The notes under the pieces are model-generated. The model was not told the DNA's origin. It saw only the letters and a program-made list of their open reading frames with translations, and did not search any database. A program made the translations under genes and the position numbers. A stretch of 34,160 nucleotides of DNA from Endomicrobiaceae bacterium (GTDB lineage: Bacteria; Elusimicrobiota; Endomicrobiia; Endomicrobiales; Endomicrobiaceae), in assembly GCA_028690485.1 (NCBI GenBank), contig JAQVBD010000014.1:1-34160 (forward strand), written 5' to 3'. This document shows, piece after piece, positions 19,001 to 26,837 of the stretch (position 1 is the first letter of the stretch; each line of letters opens with the position of its first letter).

Positions 19001-20695
19001 ATCATTAGTATTTTTCATATCATTTTGAATATTCTGTTTTTCTTTAGATATTTCAGTCAATGAATTTTGGATAGACTCTTGTTGTTGAGAAAGCTGATTG
19101 ATCTGTTGCATATTTGAATTAGCTATTTCTTGATTTACTTGATACATTTCATTTAATATATCTGACTGACTTTGAGTTTCTTTAGAAATTATTTCTTGCT
19201 TTTGTAAACTTATTTGTTGTAAAGCATTTCTTACATATTGATTATCTTTTTGTGTTTGAGAAAATTCTTGATTTTGCTCTTGTGCTTGTTGCTGCTGCTG
19301 TTCACTAGAAGCATCTCCATCTGTTTGATTATTAGTTTGACTACTTGAAGTAGATTTTATTATATCTTCATGTTCATATTTATATTTTGATTTTTGCTTT
19401 TTTGGATCAGATACAGCATTAGGATCATTATATATTATATCTTTTTGTTCTTCTGCCAAATCTTTTTCATTAGTATAATCTGTAGTATTAAGATTTCTAA
19501 TAATAGTGTCTTTTTCTTCTTCAATTAGAAATTTTTTCTCATCACTAAAAGTTTTTTTAAGATAAGCTTCTATTATTTTTTTTGGATTTACAACTTTTTC
19601 AGGTCTGACAACTTCTTGAACTATATCATCTTCAATTTTTTCAAAGATTTCAATTTTTTGATTTGTTTTAGCTACATTTTCATTTAATTTTTTTTGCAAC
19701 TCTTGTTTCTTACGTTCTAATTCTGAAGAATTCATAAGTTTTTGTTGTAAATTTAAGTTTGCTTTTTTCTTTTCTTCTTTTAATTCTTCTTTTTTTTCAT
19801 ATAATTGTTTGACATCCTGCTCTAATTGTCCTTTTTTAGATTGATTGATTTCTTGTGTCATTTCTTTCTTTAATAAATCTATTTGATTTTCTGTTTTTTT
19901 CAATTGTTGTTCAATTGCTCTTTGATTTTCATCATCTGCTTTTTTCCCGGACTTTTTTTGCAAACCTAAATTAACTTGATTTTTAATTTTTTCTTCAAGT
20001 TGTTTCTTTTGTTCCATAATTGTTTGCTTTTCAGTTAATAAATTTTGTAATTCATCTTTTATATTTTGAGTACTCTCTTGTTTTAAATCTTCAACTTTTT
20101 CTTGTAACTGTTTATTTTCTTCAATTTTACTCTGTTTTTCTGTAGATATTGTACTTAAATTTTCATTTATCTGTTCTTTCTTTTCCGTTATTTTTTCTTT
20201 TTGCTGAAGTAAATCATTTTTCATCTCTTTGATTAACTCTTCTAAATCTTCCATTTTTCTAAACATATTAGCAATATATTCAATATTAAATTTAGCATCA
20301 AGGTCATTAGGATTAAGAGTCAACGAATTTTTATAATACACCAATGCTTCTTCATAGTCTTCTTTAAGAAAATATATATTGCCTAAATTATAATAAATCT
20401 CCGATTTAAGCAATGAATCAATATTATTATTTTGTAACAATTTTTCATAAGTAGTAATAGCTTTATCATAATTTCCAAATTTTAACTCAGCATTTGCATA
20501 ATTAAATTTTAGAATATAATTTTTATCTTTTTTTAAAATGAGATTTTTAAATTTATTTAAAGCCCCTTTAAAATTTTCTACCTGAAAGTCTATTACTGCA
20601 TAATTATTTTCTTTTTTTATACTTATGATATTATGATATATAAATAGAATAAACAAACTTGATACAATTAATAATATAAACTTTAATTTAGTCAT
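16004..20695 (-). CDS. Giant BatC-like TPR/coiled-coil protein C1
   Basis: This 1,563-residue protein has an N-terminal membrane anchor (about 5-22), three TPR repeats (about 31-145, with KSEIYYNLGNI and NPNDLDAKFNIEYI, the typical BatC end of the TPR block), then about 1,400 residues of Gln/Lys/Glu/Asn helix and a tail with LERVLNF and final QRDW. No proline occurs between codons 19403 and 16063, about 1,110 residues, and I see no cysteine. A 37-residue segment recurs twice (near 19793-19902 and 17605-17715) with 21 identities. The start at 20695 has AGGGA upstream and overlaps batB by 8 bases. It occupies the batC slot between batB and batD. Ordinary BatC is a few hundred residues, so this is a huge expansion. 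No ATPase motif is present. Confidence 0.85.
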   Translation of the reverse strand: MTKLKFILLIVSSLFILFIYHNIISIKKENNYAVIDFQVENFKGALNKFKNLILKKDKNYILKFNYANAELKFGNYDKAITTYEKLLQNNNIDSLLKSEIYYNLGNIYFLKEDYEEALVYYKNSLTLNPNDLDAKFNIEYIANMFRKMEDLEELIKEMKNDLLQQKEKITEKKEQINENLSTISTEKQSKIEENKQLQEKVEDLKQESTQNIKDELQNLLTEKQTIMEQKKQLEEKIKNQVNLGLQKKSGKKADDENQRAIEQQLKKTENQIDLLKKEMTQEINQSKKGQLEQDVKQLYEKKEELKEEKKKANLNLQQKLMNSSELERKKQELQKKLNENVAKTNQKIEIFEKIEDDIVQEVVRPEKVVNPKKIIEAYLKKTFSDEKKFLIEEEKDTIIRNLNTTDYTNEKDLAEEQKDIIYNDPNAVSDPKKQKSKYKYEHEDIIKSTSSSQTNNQTDGDASSEQQQQQAQEQNQEFSQTQKDNQYVRNALQQISLQKQEIISKETQSQSDILNEMYQVNQEIANSNMQQINQLSQQQESIQNSLTEISKEKQNIQNDMKNTNDLKQKEQLKNQIKNLEQKEQSVKQELHDVSSDIKMLNNKQQQMNLDIEKNMLDIKDNVLDKQLKTTKKMDKTSEYLENIQQKQTELSKKQDELLNKENSKDLNDVTTKVMDYEQKIDNTMMLQKQAVDQKEVISQQYNKQIDLLTEKINKLKDITKKQEFDKYQSFLEQEKEKENKKADNIQQDKNRLEQLQETLNKKTKTKMQEQLLSSAQQQSSKQIEEFENYNQQIDKQVSDMSKKAEIEKSMADKYKDLEKQHKDISKAKMDINIEKNLLKSKSENDANAAQKLEELQAKEKQLSKKEQLLEDEKKEMKKMKNNRIEDFKKQTMNQNEENQKKIEEQLLAKEEHAKNMQVIEDSLKNKKEDEFLMKKQINKYDLLKAQKQNSQDKNEKLKKIEEKQSQLEEDFNKHIEEELKVSENQKNRLMDEQIKQTEKQIDLLKKTMTQETDKEKREKMIQDTKQLYKNLQNMNEKMQNSKENSLNDGVKKITEDQKNKNIENKEVLQEHVESLEKKLNNLDKINLKKNINSMMKEKEKIEQEQSELKKEQNGLLKDLESFKQNVQEKLETQKKIEELKQKDKMLENNKKELKQKEEEMKKTLENKNKTKIEDLNNMLKQQDTLMESIKENNNKKEMLNKQKLATAKDKTKENILTELEKNNVQKSKKEEISKNISDTNKAKKQQEEEAINELKKQQEEIRKTNNQLKQQQKMIEYNINSLKEKLNEETNSKMDDKNKKLNEEKKLQKLSKSQELRKKMKQMQEQMKNIDKKIDTNKNDQMEAEKEKQRNEQGKKWADNEKSIISKELKKQQDILRAQKQQMQEILKKQKELEKQLENLKKQYENKRSKNLENKMEMTEKDLVKTMEARQQYNSKLLSNDSLNKANMQYKNMEKESKTYGNDVEKNKRKLEKLKDEENKLNDEKNKTSELLEKSMLQAQELDEEDKESIKEQKEEKEENTDKGLKIGDQDLERVLNFYGDMDKPNNEKKINNQEININQRDW

Positions 20696-21689
20696 TATTT
20701 CCCTTTTTAAAAATTGGTAAATATAATGCAAAACAAAACAGAATAAAACCTATAAATAAAAATATCTGATATTTATCTTCTCTTTGAACTTCTTTACTGG
20801 CTTCATCTTTTGCCTTATCCAAAGAATGTGCTATTTGTAATATTTTAAATATAGAATCTTTACTTTCTGAAAGGTTAATATATTCTCCGCCTGTTTCATC
20901 TGCTATATATTGTAATGTATCCTCATCTAATTTTGTTATAACAACATTACCATTCTCATCTTTAATAAAATCTATATATCCTTGCTGATCTCTAATAGGG
21001 ATTTTAGAACCTTCCGGATTACCAATACCAATAGTATAAATTTTTGTTTTATATTTTTTTGCTTTTTCTATTAGAACATGTAATCCGCTGTCATCATCTT
21101 CTCCATCAGTCACCAAAATAATTGCTTTTGCACCTTCCGGGATATCTGCTGTTCCGTTTAATGCTAAATCTAAAGCTTTTGCTATTTTTGTTCCGCCTAA
21201 CGGCATATCATCTATACTAATTGATTTCAAGAAATTATTTGCTGAAAAAACATCTAATGTTATCGGACACTTCCAGAAAGCTGTTCCTGCAAAAGCTATT
21301 ATTCCAATTTTATTTCCATTAAATCCTGCTATTAAATTTGATAATACTAATTTAGATGTTTCCAGCCTATTTGGGTTTAAATCTTCTGCCAACATACTTT
21401 TTGAAACATCCATAACAATAACAATAGTGGCTGCTTTTTTTGATATAAGTGTAGTTTTCGCACCATATTGAGGTCTTGCCAATGCAATTATTATGAAAAT
21501 CAAAGATAAAATTATTAAAATATTTTTTAACTTATATATGCCAATATTTAGATTTGATATCTTGTTTAACATTTCGAAATCAACAAATTTAGAAATATTC
21601 TTTTTCTTCTTATAAAAGCAGTAAAGTAAAAATACTGCAATAACAGGAATAATAAATAATAAAATTAAAATTTCTCTATTTTCAAACAT
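20688..21689 (-). CDS. batB: BatB-type von Willebrand factor A membrane protein
   Basis: The 333-residue protein has two N-terminal membrane helices (about 8-26 and 54-70), a vWA domain (88-270) and a C-terminal helix. The metal-binding MIDAS site is complete: DVSKS at 94-98, GGT at 165-167 and TDGED at 194-198. NPNRLETSK and FAGTAFWKCPIT mark it as BatB rather than BatA. vWA domains bind partner proteins through a metal ion and commonly work with MoxR ATPases. It lies one base after batA and overlaps the giant C1 gene by 8 bases. Confidence 0.93.
   Translation of the reverse strand: MFENREILILLFIIPVIAVFLLYCFYKKKKNISKFVDFEMLNKISNLNIGIYKLKNILIILSLIFIIIALARPQYGAKTTLISKKAATIVIVMDVSKSMLAEDLNPNRLETSKLVLSNLIAGFNGNKIGIIAFAGTAFWKCPITLDVFSANNFLKSISIDDMPLGGTKIAKALDLALNGTADIPEGAKAIILVTDGEDDDSGLHVLIEKAKKYKTKIYTIGIGNPEGSKIPIRDQQGYIDFIKDENGNVVITKLDEDTLQYIADETGGEYINLSESKDSIFKILQIAHSLDKAKDEASKEVQREDKYQIFLFIGFILFCFALYLPIFKKGNND
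20700..20704 (-). promoter_or_regulatory. Ribosome binding site deciding the C1 start
   Basis: The minus strand reads AGGGA, 4 bases before the ATG at 20695. The earlier in-frame start at 20731 would overlap batB by 44 bases and put charged residues before the membrane anchor, so 20695 is preferred. Confidence 0.6.
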
Positions 21690-21690
21690 A

Positions 21691-22689
21691 TTATGTTAAC
21701 TTCCTTAAAAAAACATTCTCTAGTAAAATCTTTAATAACAACAAACAAAGCAAACACCAAACAAATTTATCAAAAATCTCTTCATAACTAGTGAAGTTTA
21801 ATGATTGTATTTCTGTTTTTTCTAATTTATCTATTTCTTTAATAATACTTTCTAACATTTTTGTATTATTTGCTCTAAAATACTGTCCACCAGTCATTTC
21901 TGCTATTGCAGTTAATGTATTTTCATCTAAATCCTGTTCTTCAACTTTTACTAATTTCATTCCTGAAACAGGATCCATAACTTGATAATATGCTCCTTCC
22001 GGATCACCTGCACCTATTGTATATATTTTTATTCCTAAACTTTTAGCTATTTCCCCTGCTGTTATGGGATCTACTTCTCCAATGTTATTTGCACCATCAG
22101 TAATAAGTATAATAAGTTTACTTTTTGCTTCACTATCTTTTAACCTGTTAGTAGCTGTAACTATTGCTGAACCTATTGCTGTTCCATCAACCGAACTCAT
22201 ATTTGTAGTTGCTGAATTTAAAAGTTTTGTAACACTATTTATATCATTAGTTAACGGTGATTGTGTAAATGCCAGTCCGGAAAATAACACCAATCCTATC
22301 CTATCATGTGTCCTTGTTTTTACAAAATCAACAGCAATTTTTTTTGCTGCCTCTAATCTATTAATAGGTTCAAAATCTAGTGCTTCCATACTTGATGATA
22401 TATCAAGAGCAATTACTATATCTGTCCCTTGGTTGAGAACATCTTCTGTTTTTTCTCCTATTTGAGGTCTTGCCAATGCAATTATAAATATAATTAATAT
22501 TAAATAATTAATTATATTTAATAATGGATATATCTTCATCTTTCTTGATTTTTTTATACCATTAACAACATCATATTGAGAAAAATTTATTAAGTTTTTT
22601 TTATTATATTTATTTTTTATATACAAAAAAAACATCAGAATTAATAGTATCGGAAACAATAAAAAGAATATTGGTGTAGCAAAATGCAT
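21691..22689 (-). CDS. batA: BatA-type von Willebrand factor A membrane protein
   Basis: The 332-residue product has membrane helices at about 5-24 and 55-72, a vWA domain (88-285) and a C-terminal helix. The MIDAS site is intact: DISSS at 96-100, the DGT Thr at 170, TDGAN at 197-201. INRLEAAKKIAVDF and FTQSPLTND are typical of BatA. It follows P1 by 11 bases and precedes batB by one. With BatB it likely forms the inner-membrane, metal-dependent adhesion core acted on by the MoxR ATPase. Confidence 0.93.
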   Translation of the reverse strand: MHFATPIFFLLFPILLILMFFLYIKNKYNKKNLINFSQYDVVNGIKKSRKMKIYPLLNIINYLILIIFIIALARPQIGEKTEDVLNQGTDIVIALDISSSMEALDFEPINRLEAAKKIAVDFVKTRTHDRIGLVLFSGLAFTQSPLTNDINSVTKLLNSATTNMSSVDGTAIGSAIVTATNRLKDSEAKSKLIILITDGANNIGEVDPITAGEIAKSLGIKIYTIGAGDPEGAYYQVMDPVSGMKLVKVEEQDLDENTLTAIAEMTGGQYFRANNTKMLESIIKEIDKLEKTEIQSLNFTSYEEIFDKFVWCLLCLLLLKILLENVFLRKLT

Positions 22690-22700
22690 TTATGATACTC

Positions 22701-23642
22701 CTATCTTGTATCTTTTTTATCGGAAACAGATTGATGATATTTCTCAACCGTTTTCTTCGTTCGTTTAAAAACATCTAAAAAAGTTTCCATATTCAACATA
22801 TAATCAGAATATTTAGCTTTATCATAACTTTCAAATAAATAATAAATTTCGCTGAAATATTGATTGAAAATATTGTTTTTATCCTGTAATGACAACAAAA
22901 GCTCTGTTGTTGTTATTTCTTTTTTTTTAAAATGCGAAGCATTTACAATAAATTTTTTAAATATATTGCTCACTAAAAAATAATATTCTTTTATCTGTTT
23001 TTTTGAACAACTTTCATCAATGTTCAGATTATTCAATTTTCTAATGGCAATTTCGTCAGGTGTAAAACTATTTAAATTAATTATATTTAATATTTTATCA
23101 TATAAAACAGTTCGATATGTAAAAAATATAACATATACCAAAAAAACAATCGCAATAATGTAATAGATAAATGTAATAGATAATGTTTTTGGATATTTAA
23201 TATCCTTTATTGACTTTAATTCATCACTATTAAAAGTACTTTTAACTCCCATCGGAATCGAATTACTAAAAAACAAGAATTTTTCGCCAGCATTATAGTC
23301 ATCCTTATTAATATATGAGAAACTAATTTGCGGTATTTCTTTTATGCTCGTATCAAATGTTGTTATATCCATATTAAGTATATATTTATCATTTTCAATT
23401 ACATCTTTTTTAAACGATAAATCTACAATATCCCAACCATCAATCAATATATCCCCTTCATCTTGTAATAACATAGCAAATGAAGGAATAAAAATTTCTA
23501 CTCTAACCTTTACTTTATCACCTGTTATTATATTGTTTTTGTCTGCAGTCAAAACAGCTTTTGGAAAAGTTACAAAAGAAAAAACATTGATAACACTAAA
23601 CAATACTATAAAAAAACTGAAAATTAATTTATATTTATTCAT
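22701..23642 (-). CDS. BatD-like/DUF4381-like single-pass membrane protein P1
   Basis: The 313-residue protein has a signal peptide (1-22), a periplasmic beta-rich domain (about 28-140), SIKDIKYPKTLS immediately before one membrane helix (156-175), and a cytoplasmic tail of about 135 residues. The tail has YYFLVSNIFKKFI followed by TTTELLLSL, the pattern seen in DUF4381-like proteins of MoxR operons. It starts 2 bases after the DUF58 gene and ends 11 before batA. P2 (12078-12992) has the same layout, so the two look like duplicates. The role is unassigned; a scaffold between the DUF58/MoxR side and the periplasmic Bat proteins would fit its topology. Confidence 0.75.
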   Translation of the reverse strand: MNKYKLIFSFFIVLFSVINVFSFVTFPKAVLTADKNNIITGDKVKVRVEIFIPSFAMLLQDEGDILIDGWDIVDLSFKKDVIENDKYILNMDITTFDTSIKEIPQISFSYINKDDYNAGEKFLFFSNSIPMGVKSTFNSDELKSIKDIKYPKTLSITFIYYIIAIVFLVYVIFFTYRTVLYDKILNIINLNSFTPDEIAIRKLNNLNIDESCSKKQIKEYYFLVSNIFKKFIVNASHFKKKEITTTELLLSLQDKNNIFNQYFSEIYYLFESYDKAKYSDYMLNMETFLDVFKRTKKTVEKYHQSVSDKKDTR

Positions 23643-23644
23643 TA

Positions 23645-24544
23645 TTATCCTAACATTTTTCTTTTTTGTCTGTTACTAAAAAATTTTACCAACTGAGGCA
23701 AATAAGAATCTCCTGTTTTTAAATTTATAATATCAACAGAAGATTTTTTAAATATCTCTTTTTTGTTATTTTCCAATTGTTCAATTCTATTATAATAAGA
23801 TTTCATCATTTTTTTACTTGACGAATCTATAGTAAAAACTTTATTATATTCAGCATCATAAAAATCTATCATACCAATATTAGGAATATCTTTTTCTCTA
23901 GGATCTGAAATATTAATACATATTAAATCATGTCTTTTAGATGTTAACATTAAATCTTTTTCATAACCTATATCTTTGAAATCAGAAACTAAAAAAACAA
24001 CTGCTTTTTTTCTCCATATTTCATTTATTGCTTTTAGACCTGTAGATATTGATGTTTTTATTCCTTTAGGCTTAAATGACAGTAATTCATTGACCATTCT
24101 TAAAATATTATTTTTACCTTTTTTAGGGCGTATAACATGTTCAATTGTATCCGTAAAGGATAACATTCCAACTCTATCATTATTTTTAATTGCAGAAAAA
24201 GCGAGAACAGATACTACCTCTGCAGCTAAAGATACCTTCGTCTGATTTAAACTTCCAAATGATTGGGATGCCGACATATCTATAAGGAAAACAACCGTCA
24301 TTTCTCTTTCTTCAGTAAAAACTTTTACATAAGGTTTCTGTTGTCTAGCTGTAACATTCCAATCTATAGTTCTAATATCATCACCATGCTGATATTCTCT
24401 GACCTCAGCAAATTCCATACCTCTACCTTTAAAGGTACTCTGATATTTTCCGCCTAGTCCTTCATTAACTAGACGATTAGAACGAATCTCTATTTGCCTT
24501 ATTTTCTTTTTGACAATATCTGATGAATTCATTTTTTTGTCCAT
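23645..24544 (-). CDS. DUF58-domain protein of the MoxR operon
   Basis: The 299-residue cytoplasmic protein carries the DUF58 signature between residues 40 and 67 (GRGMEF, then VREYQHGDDIRTIDWNVTAR). A vWA-like fold follows, with a DMSAS metal-site motif (89-93) and a VSDFKD segment. DUF58 proteins are nearly always encoded next to MoxR ATPases and are thought to be their adaptors or targets. It starts 5 bases after the moxR stop. A second Met at residue 5 is a possible start, as no clear ribosome site separates the two. Confidence 0.93.
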   Translation of the reverse strand: MDKKMNSSDIVKKKIRQIEIRSNRLVNEGLGGKYQSTFKGRGMEFAEVREYQHGDDIRTIDWNVTARQQKPYVKVFTEEREMTVVFLIDMSASQSFGSLNQTKVSLAAEVVSVLAFSAIKNNDRVGMLSFTDTIEHVIRPKKGKNNILRMVNELLSFKPKGIKTSISTGLKAINEIWRKKAVVFLVSDFKDIGYEKDLMLTSKRHDLICINISDPREKDIPNIGMIDFYDAEYNKVFTIDSSSKKMMKSYYNRIEQLENNKKEIFKKSSVDIINLKTGDSYLPQLVKFFSNRQKRKMLG

Positions 24545-24549
24545 AATAT

Positions 24550-25548
24550 TTAAGGTATTGGAACACCTTCAAATACTCTTCTTATAATATCATCTGTTTT
24601 TAAAGATTCTGCTTCTGCTTCATAACTAAGATGTATTCTATGTCTCAAAACATCTTGCCCTATTATTTTTACATCTTCTGGAATAACAAAACTTCTGCCT
24701 TGTAAAAAAGCATAAGCTTTTGATGCAAGAGTAAGATTAATTGTTGCTCTTGGAGAACCTCCAATAGCAATAAGAGATTTTAATTCATTTAATCCATATT
24801 CTTCCGGCTGCCTGGTAGCAAAAACGATATCAACAATGTAATCTTTTATTTTATCATCTACATATATTTCATGGACTAAATCTTTTGATTTCTGGACATC
24901 ATCTAAAGATAATACCGGATTTGTTTTTAGTTTAATTTTCTGTGTCATTCTTTCCAATATAATTTTTTCATCTTTAATATTTGGATAAACAACATTAAGT
25001 TTTAACATAAATCTATCTAATTGCGCTTCCGGTAAAGGATATGTTCCTTCCTGCTCTATCGGATTTTGTGTTGCCATAACTAAAAAAGGTGAAGGCAACA
25101 AATAGGTTGTATCACTAATTGTGACTTGTCTTTCAGCCATAGCTTCAAGGAGAGCACTTTGCACCTTAGCAGGAGATCTATTTATTTCATCTGCAAGAAC
25201 AATATTTGTAAAAATTGGACCTTTTTTAACTGAAAAAGTTCCATTTTGGGGATTATATATCAATGTTCCTATTAAATCAGCCGGTAATAAATCAGGTGTA
25301 AACTGAACTCTCTTAAAATCTGCTTGAATTGCATTTGCTAAAGAATTAACTGCTAAAGTTTTAGCAAGTCCCGGTAATCCCTCTAACAAAATATGCCCAT
25401 CAGCTAAAAGACCTATTAACATTCTTTCAACTACATATTTTTGACCAACTAAAACATTTCCTATTTCTTCAATAAGTTTTGCTATCGTAGAACTTTCCTG
25501 CTTTATCTTATCATCTAACTCATCAATATTTATTTTTTCTTCCATCAT
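24550..25548 (-). CDS. moxR: MoxR-family AAA+ ATPase
   Basis: The 332-residue ATPase has Walker A GLPGLAKT (57-64), Walker B IVLADE (116-121) followed by NRSPAKVQ, sensor-1 TQNPIEQEGT (160-169) and the PEAQLDRFMLKL segment with the arginine finger, plus the C-terminal lid. MoxR proteins are chaperone-like ATPases that remodel or activate partners carrying vWA domains, here likely BatA/BatB. The start is either of two adjacent ATGs (25548 or 25545) behind AGGGGG; the second has better spacing. It leads the Bat block, 23 bases after proA, with DUF58 directly downstream. Confidence 0.96.
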   Translation of the reverse strand: MMEEKINIDELDDKIKQESSTIAKLIEEIGNVLVGQKYVVERMLIGLLADGHILLEGLPGLAKTLAVNSLANAIQADFKRVQFTPDLLPADLIGTLIYNPQNGTFSVKKGPIFTNIVLADEINRSPAKVQSALLEAMAERQVTISDTTYLLPSPFLVMATQNPIEQEGTYPLPEAQLDRFMLKLNVVYPNIKDEKIILERMTQKIKLKTNPVLSLDDVQKSKDLVHEIYVDDKIKDYIVDIVFATRQPEEYGLNELKSLIAIGGSPRATINLTLASKAYAFLQGRSFVIPEDVKIIGQDVLRHRIHLSYEAEAESLKTDDIIRRVFEGVPIP

Positions 25549-25571
25549 GCCCCCTAAAATTTAGTTATATT

Positions 25572-26837
25572 TTATTTTCTTATATTTCCATTCCCTCTAA
25601 CAATAAATTTTGTTGTTGTAAGTTCCCTTGCACCCATTACACCTCTTGCATGAAGCTTATTTGTAGAAATACCAATTTCTGCTCCTAATCCAAAAACGCT
25701 ACCATCGTGTAATCTTGTTGAAACATTGTGAAATACAGCAGCACTGTTGACTTCTTTCAAAAATTTTTCTGCTCTATCCTTATTATTTGTAATTATAGAA
25801 TCAGAATGCGCAGACCCATATCTGTTAATATGAGCGATTGCTTCTTCCAATGAATTAACAACTTTTATTGAAATAATCATGCTATGGTATTCTGTCATCC
25901 AATCTTCTTCTGTTGCATCAATTACATTTTTGACTATTTCTTTTGTAAGTTTACAACCCCTAATTTCAACACCAAAAAGTTCATATTGTTTACAGAGTTC
26001 AGGTAAAATTTTACTTGCAATATCTCTATGTACCAATACTGTTTCTGTTGCATTACAAACACCTGGTCTTTGACATTTAGCATTAACAGAAACTTTTATT
26101 GCCATATCTATATTTGAATCTTTATCAATATATGTATGGCATAAACCGCTGCCATGAGAAAGAATTGGAATTGTGGAATGTTGTTTAATAAAATCTATCA
26201 TTTTTTCGCCGCCTCGAGGAATTAATAAATCTATTAATTTATCAAGTTTTATTAATTCTGAAATAGCATTTCTGTCAACAATATCAATAAGAGTAATTGC
26301 ACCGGATGGCATTCCTGCAGATTCGCCGGAAGAAGATATAATATTTGCCAATATTTTATTTGAATTGATAGCTTCCGAACCACCTCTTAAAACGATGGAA
26401 TTACCGGATTTAATACATAATGCAGATGCATCAACGGTAACATTCGGCCTTGATTCATATATCATTGCTATTGTGCCAAGAGGAACTCTGACTTTTTGGA
26501 TATTTAAATTATTTTCTAGTGTTTTATTTTCAATAATTTCGCCGATAGGGTCTTGTTGTTTAACAATATTTCTAACACCTTCTATCATATCTGCAATTCT
26601 TTTTTCTGTCAGTGTTAGTCTATCAACAAGTGCACTATCCAAACCTGCATCTTTTGCAGATTCAACATCTATATCATTATGAAACAATATCTCTTTAATA
26701 TTTTTTTCTAAACCGTCTGCTATTGCTAAAAGGATAGCATTTTTCTGTTGAAAACTCATTAATCCAAGTTTTTGAGATGCTATTTTTGCAGAAGATACCT
26801 TTTTTACAACCAACTGCCTTATTTCATTTTCTTCCAT
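25572..26837 (-). CDS. proA: Glutamate-5-semialdehyde dehydrogenase (gamma-glutamyl phosphate reductase)
   Basis: The 421-residue length is normal for ProA. The catalytic cysteine C261 lies in AKCQRPGVCNATET, and the C-terminal family signature is LEEAIAHINRYGSAHSDSI. ProA reduces gamma-glutamyl phosphate to glutamate semialdehyde with NADPH, the second step of proline synthesis. The partner kinase gene proB is not in this window. It starts immediately after the aconitase stop with no gap and ends 23 bases before moxR. Adjacency to aconitase may reflect a glutamate-proline supply theme. Confidence 0.97.
   Translation of the reverse strand: MEENEIRQLVVKKVSSAKIASQKLGLMSFQQKNAILLAIADGLEKNIKEILFHNDIDVESAKDAGLDSALVDRLTLTEKRIADMIEGVRNIVKQQDPIGEIIENKTLENNLNIQKVRVPLGTIAMIYESRPNVTVDASALCIKSGNSIVLRGGSEAINSNKILANIISSSGESAGMPSGAITLIDIVDRNAISELIKLDKLIDLLIPRGGEKMIDFIKQHSTIPILSHGSGLCHTYIDKDSNIDMAIKVSVNAKCQRPGVCNATETVLVHRDIASKILPELCKQYELFGVEIRGCKLTKEIVKNVIDATEEDWMTEYHSMIISIKVVNSLEEAIAHINRYGSAHSDSIITNNKDRAEKFLKEVNSAAVFHNVSTRLHDGSVFGLGAEIGISTNKLHARGVMGARELTTTKFIVRGNGNIRK

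Noticed and set aside
8770-20695. Giant coiled-coil proteins as SMC, Rad50 or tape-measure proteins
   Set aside because: No Walker A/B or hinge is seen, there are no phage genes nearby, and both have a BatC-like TPR head in a Bat locus.
26173-26682. Plus-strand frame of 169 codons
   Set aside because: It lies wholly antisense to the well-conserved proA and resembles no family.
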